Shown one piece after another: positions 6,115 through 7,834 of a DNA stretch of 7,834 nucleotides. A program made the position numbers and the translations under genes. The stretch lies in contig PLEB01000284.1 of assembly GCA_003136915.1 (NCBI GenBank), forward strand, positions 1 to 7,834, read 5' to 3'. Under the pieces are notes generated by a model. That model was not told the DNA's origin. It saw only the letters and a list, made by a program, of their open reading frames with translations, and made no database searches. How positions within the stretch are numbered: the stretch's first letter is position 1; each line of letters begins with the position of its first letter. The stretch is from Chitinophagaceae bacterium. GTDB taxonomy: Bacteria; Bacteroidota; Bacteroidia; Chitinophagales; Chitinophagaceae.

Positions 6115-6129
6115 CTGATCAAAGATCAG
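6115..6129. other. Hairpin across the response-regulator stop codon
   Basis: CTGATC (6115-6120) and GATCAG (6124-6129) are perfect complements around a 3-base loop; the TGA stop of the regulator at 6119-6121 lies inside. It could form a small 3'-end hairpin, or affect translation of what follows. No U-run follows on the minus strand, so termination is unlikely. Confidence 0.35.
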
Positions 6130-7492
6130 GATTGTTCCAATAAGGTTGATTTAGATTGTATTCTTCAATTTTACGGTACAGCGTCGTTAATCCGATATTC
6201 AGGAGTTTGGCTGCTTCGGCCTTATTTCCCCTTGTATGGTTTAGAACCTGTTGAATATGTGTTTTCTCCATAGTGCTTAGATCAAGGGTTGAGCGACTTA
6301 TTAGCTTCTTATAATTTGTGTTTTGCAGTTCGACGGGCAGGTTTTCGATGGTCAGTTGCGGTCCGGTTGCCAGGATTACCGCCCGTTCAATTACATTTTT
6401 CAGTTCCCGGATATTCCCCTTCCAATCATGTAATTTCAGGTGTTCGAGGAAACTCTTGCTCATACCTTCAATGGTCTGATTGGTTTTCAGCGAAAATATA
6501 CGCAGATAATATTCTGCGAGCATGTGAATATCCTGCTTCCTATCCCGCAGAGGAGGCAGTTGTATTGTAAATGCATTCAGGCGGTAAAAGAGGTCCTTTC
6601 GGAATTTTCCCTCTTTTACGTCATTTTCTATGTCGCGGTTTGTCGCCGCAATGATCCGTACATTCACTTTGGTCGACTTTATATCCCCAACTTTAATAAA
6701 TTCGCTGGTCTCCAGAAACCGTAAAAGTTTCGCCTGAAGATCCACATGCAATTCTCCGATTTCGTCCAGGAAGAGGGTGCCACCCTTGGCGCCTTCGATC
6801 AATCCCTTCTTGTCTTTTATGGCTCCCGTGAAAGCACCGGCCTTATGACCAAATAGTTCGCTCTCCAGCAATCCCTTGGTGAAGGCGCTGCAATTCAGCG
6901 CCACAAAAGGATATACGGCGCGGGGGCTGGAACCATGGATTGCACGCGCAAACAATTCCTTTCCAGTACCTGTTTCTCCTAATAACAGAACGGTCGCTTC
7001 AGTAAGGGCAACTTTTTTAGCCAGGGAAATGGTTTCGGTAAATACCGGGGATTTCCCAATGATGCTGTCAAAATTAAAATCCTTCATGGCCTGCTCTTCC
7101 AGTTGCCGGACCCTTTTTTGAAGACGGGCCTTTTCCATGGCATTACTCACCAGCGGAATCAGTTTCTCATTATCATCCCCTTTGGTTATATAATCAAATG
7201 CTCCGTTTCGCATGGCCTGCACACTGTCGGCAATATTTCCGAAGGCTGTAAGCAGGATGATTTCGATATTATTGGAGGATGTCTTAATGAGCCTGGTAAA
7301 TTCTATGCCATCACCATCGGGCAATTTTACATCACATACGATCACATCAATTTCTTCGCTCTTCACAACCTGAGCGGCTAACCGTAGGTCAGCCGCTTCA
7401 TAGGCAGTGTACCCTTCCAAAGAAAGGATCCTTTTTAAAAGAAGCCGGATCTTGGTTTCGTCTTCAATAACCAATACATTCCCATATGGCAT
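6119..7492 (-). CDS. NtrC-family sigma54-dependent response regulator
   Basis: This 457-residue cytoplasmic transcription factor has three domains. Receiver, about 5-118: acidic pair E10/D11, phospho-acceptor D54 in VCDVKLPDG, T82 and K104, all the residues needed for phosphorylation. AAA+ sigma54-activation domain, about 142-375: Walker A GETGTGKE (172-179), the sigma54-contacting loop GAFTGA (219-224), Walker B GGTLFLDEIGE (237-247), arginine-finger region FRKDLFYRLN (297-306) and sensor II GNIRELKN (359-366). C-terminal Fis-type helix-turn-helix, about 408-443, with NKAEAAKLLNIGLTTLYRKI. All motifs are intact, so phosphorylation-controlled, ATP-driven activation of sigma54 RNA polymerase is expected. 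The cognate histidine kinase is not in the window. The start at 7492 gives MPYGNVLVIEDE, a normal receiver beginning, with AAGGAA just upstream as a possible ribosome site. It lies 6 bp after the upstream gene, consistent with an operon. The regulated genes cannot be read from the sequence. Confidence 0.96.
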   Translation of the reverse strand: MPYGNVLVIEDETKIRLLLKRILSLEGYTAYEAADLRLAAQVVKSEEIDVIVCDVKLPDGDGIEFTRLIKTSSNNIEIILLTAFGNIADSVQAMRNGAFDYITKGDDNEKLIPLVSNAMEKARLQKRVRQLEEQAMKDFNFDSIIGKSPVFTETISLAKKVALTEATVLLLGETGTGKELFARAIHGSSPRAVYPFVALNCSAFTKGLLESELFGHKAGAFTGAIKDKKGLIEGAKGGTLFLDEIGELHVDLQAKLLRFLETSEFIKVGDIKSTKVNVRIIAATNRDIENDVKEGKFRKDLFYRLNAFTIQLPPLRDRKQDIHMLAEYYLRIFSLKTNQTIEGMSKSFLEHLKLHDWKGNIRELKNVIERAVILATGPQLTIENLPVELQNTNYKKLISRSTLDLSTMEKTHIQQVLNHTRGNKAEAAKLLNIGLTTLYRKIEEYNLNQPYWNNPDL

Positions 7493-7498
7493 GGTTCC

Positions 7499-7834
7499 TT
7501 ACTTTAGAGACTGGCTATATATATACTTTAGTTTGTAGCATTTACTAAAAGAATCATAAGCCATGAGTTCCCGATCGGTTCTAAAGAGGCCGTCAATTGC
7601 ATAATGGAACCGATGATTATCAGGGAATGCGCTTTTTAGATTTTCAATGGTCAGTAATTGAATGTCGCTGCTTCCGACCCGGCTGAAATAATATTTATCC
7701 ATTTTAACCTCGCCCTTCCCTTTGGTATATGCTTCATATACATACCGGTAATAAAGAAAAAATCCTTCGGTGTCCATGATCTGATAAGCATCTTTGTTAT
7801 AAAGGCGATAACTACGATTATCATTGCCTTGATA
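7499..7834 (-). CDS. Uncharacterised protein, 5' end cut by the window edge
   Basis: The frame is open from the window edge to the TAA at 7499-7501, giving at least 111 residues. An internal ATG at 7777 is not the true start, because coding-like sequence (NDNRSYRLYNKDAYQIM) continues upstream of it. The visible part is rich in aromatic and charged residues: EGFFLYYRYVYEAYTKGKGE, KMDKYYFSRVGSSDIQ, then LTIENLKSAFPDNHRFHYAI. This looks like the C-terminal part of a soluble or exported protein; no named domain or catalytic motif is recognised. Its stop lies 6 bp before the response-regulator start, so the two are probably co-transcribed and translationally linked. It does not resemble a histidine kinase C-terminus (no N, G1 or G2 box). 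Confidence 0.75.
   Translation of the reverse strand, partial: YQGNDNRSYRLYNKDAYQIMDTEGFFLYYRYVYEAYTKGKGEVKMDKYYFSRVGSSDIQLLTIENLKSAFPDNHRFHYAIDGLFRTDRELMAYDSFSKCYKLKYIYSQSLK

Noticed and set aside
6289..7381. Plus-strand open frames opposite the response regulator
   Set aside because: The regulator is unambiguous on the minus strand; these frames are its antisense shadows.
2..7834. CRISPR array, tRNA/rRNA genes, toxin-antitoxin or phage-defence genes
   Set aside because: No regularly spaced repeats, cloverleaf sequence or proteins with such motifs were seen on either strand.

Overview
The window looks like chromosomal DNA of a Bacteroidota bacterium, probably of the Chitinophagia/Sphingobacteriia type. 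This is inferred from moderate GC, start codons preceded by A/T-rich sequence instead of strong Shine-Dalgarno sites, and protein families common in that phylum (a CRTAC1-like FG-GAP/ASPIC-UnbV protein and two copies of a small membrane-anchored protein with a YYNNS..FERVNG...YVKRR core). No tRNA, rRNA, CRISPR array, transposase or integrase was seen.

Layout, left to right. (1) A secreted SnoaL/DUF4440-like (SgcJ/EcaC-type) gene on the minus strand, 19..487. It is broken near its 3' end by a frameshift, and the expected C-terminus is intact in another frame. (2) A 389-bp divergent intergenic region, 488..876, with a nested inverted-repeat element flanked by a 10-bp direct repeat. (3) A small three-helix membrane protein on the plus strand, 877..1290. 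It converges across a short hairpin on (4) a 750-residue minus-strand protein, 1337..3589, with an N-terminal membrane or signal segment, a helical TPR-like part, seven D-x-[DN]-N-D-G-x-x-D loops and a C-terminal ASPIC/UnbV domain. (5) A 187-bp gap with a sigma70-like promoter and a 12-bp palindrome. (6) A minus-strand run: a 5'-truncated gene of unknown function (7499..7834), a sigma54-activating NtrC-family response regulator (6119..7492), paralog B (5506..6063), a single-domain MetE-like methyltransferase (4343..5428) and paralog A (3777..4337).

How the genes may work together. The truncated gene and the regulator are 6 bp apart, and the regulator and paralog B about 55 bp apart. The methyltransferase and paralog A are 5 bp apart, so 7834 down to 3777 may be one or two transcription units. 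The regulator needs a sensor kinase, which is not in the window, and no convincing sigma54 promoter was found, so its targets are unknown. The two paralogs flank the methyltransferase and both lack an ATG at the position where homology says translation should begin: both have CTG there. The paired CTG starts, the paralogs bracketing the MetE-like gene, the frameshifted gene and the 488..876 repeat element are the most unusual features. Nothing here proves a new system.
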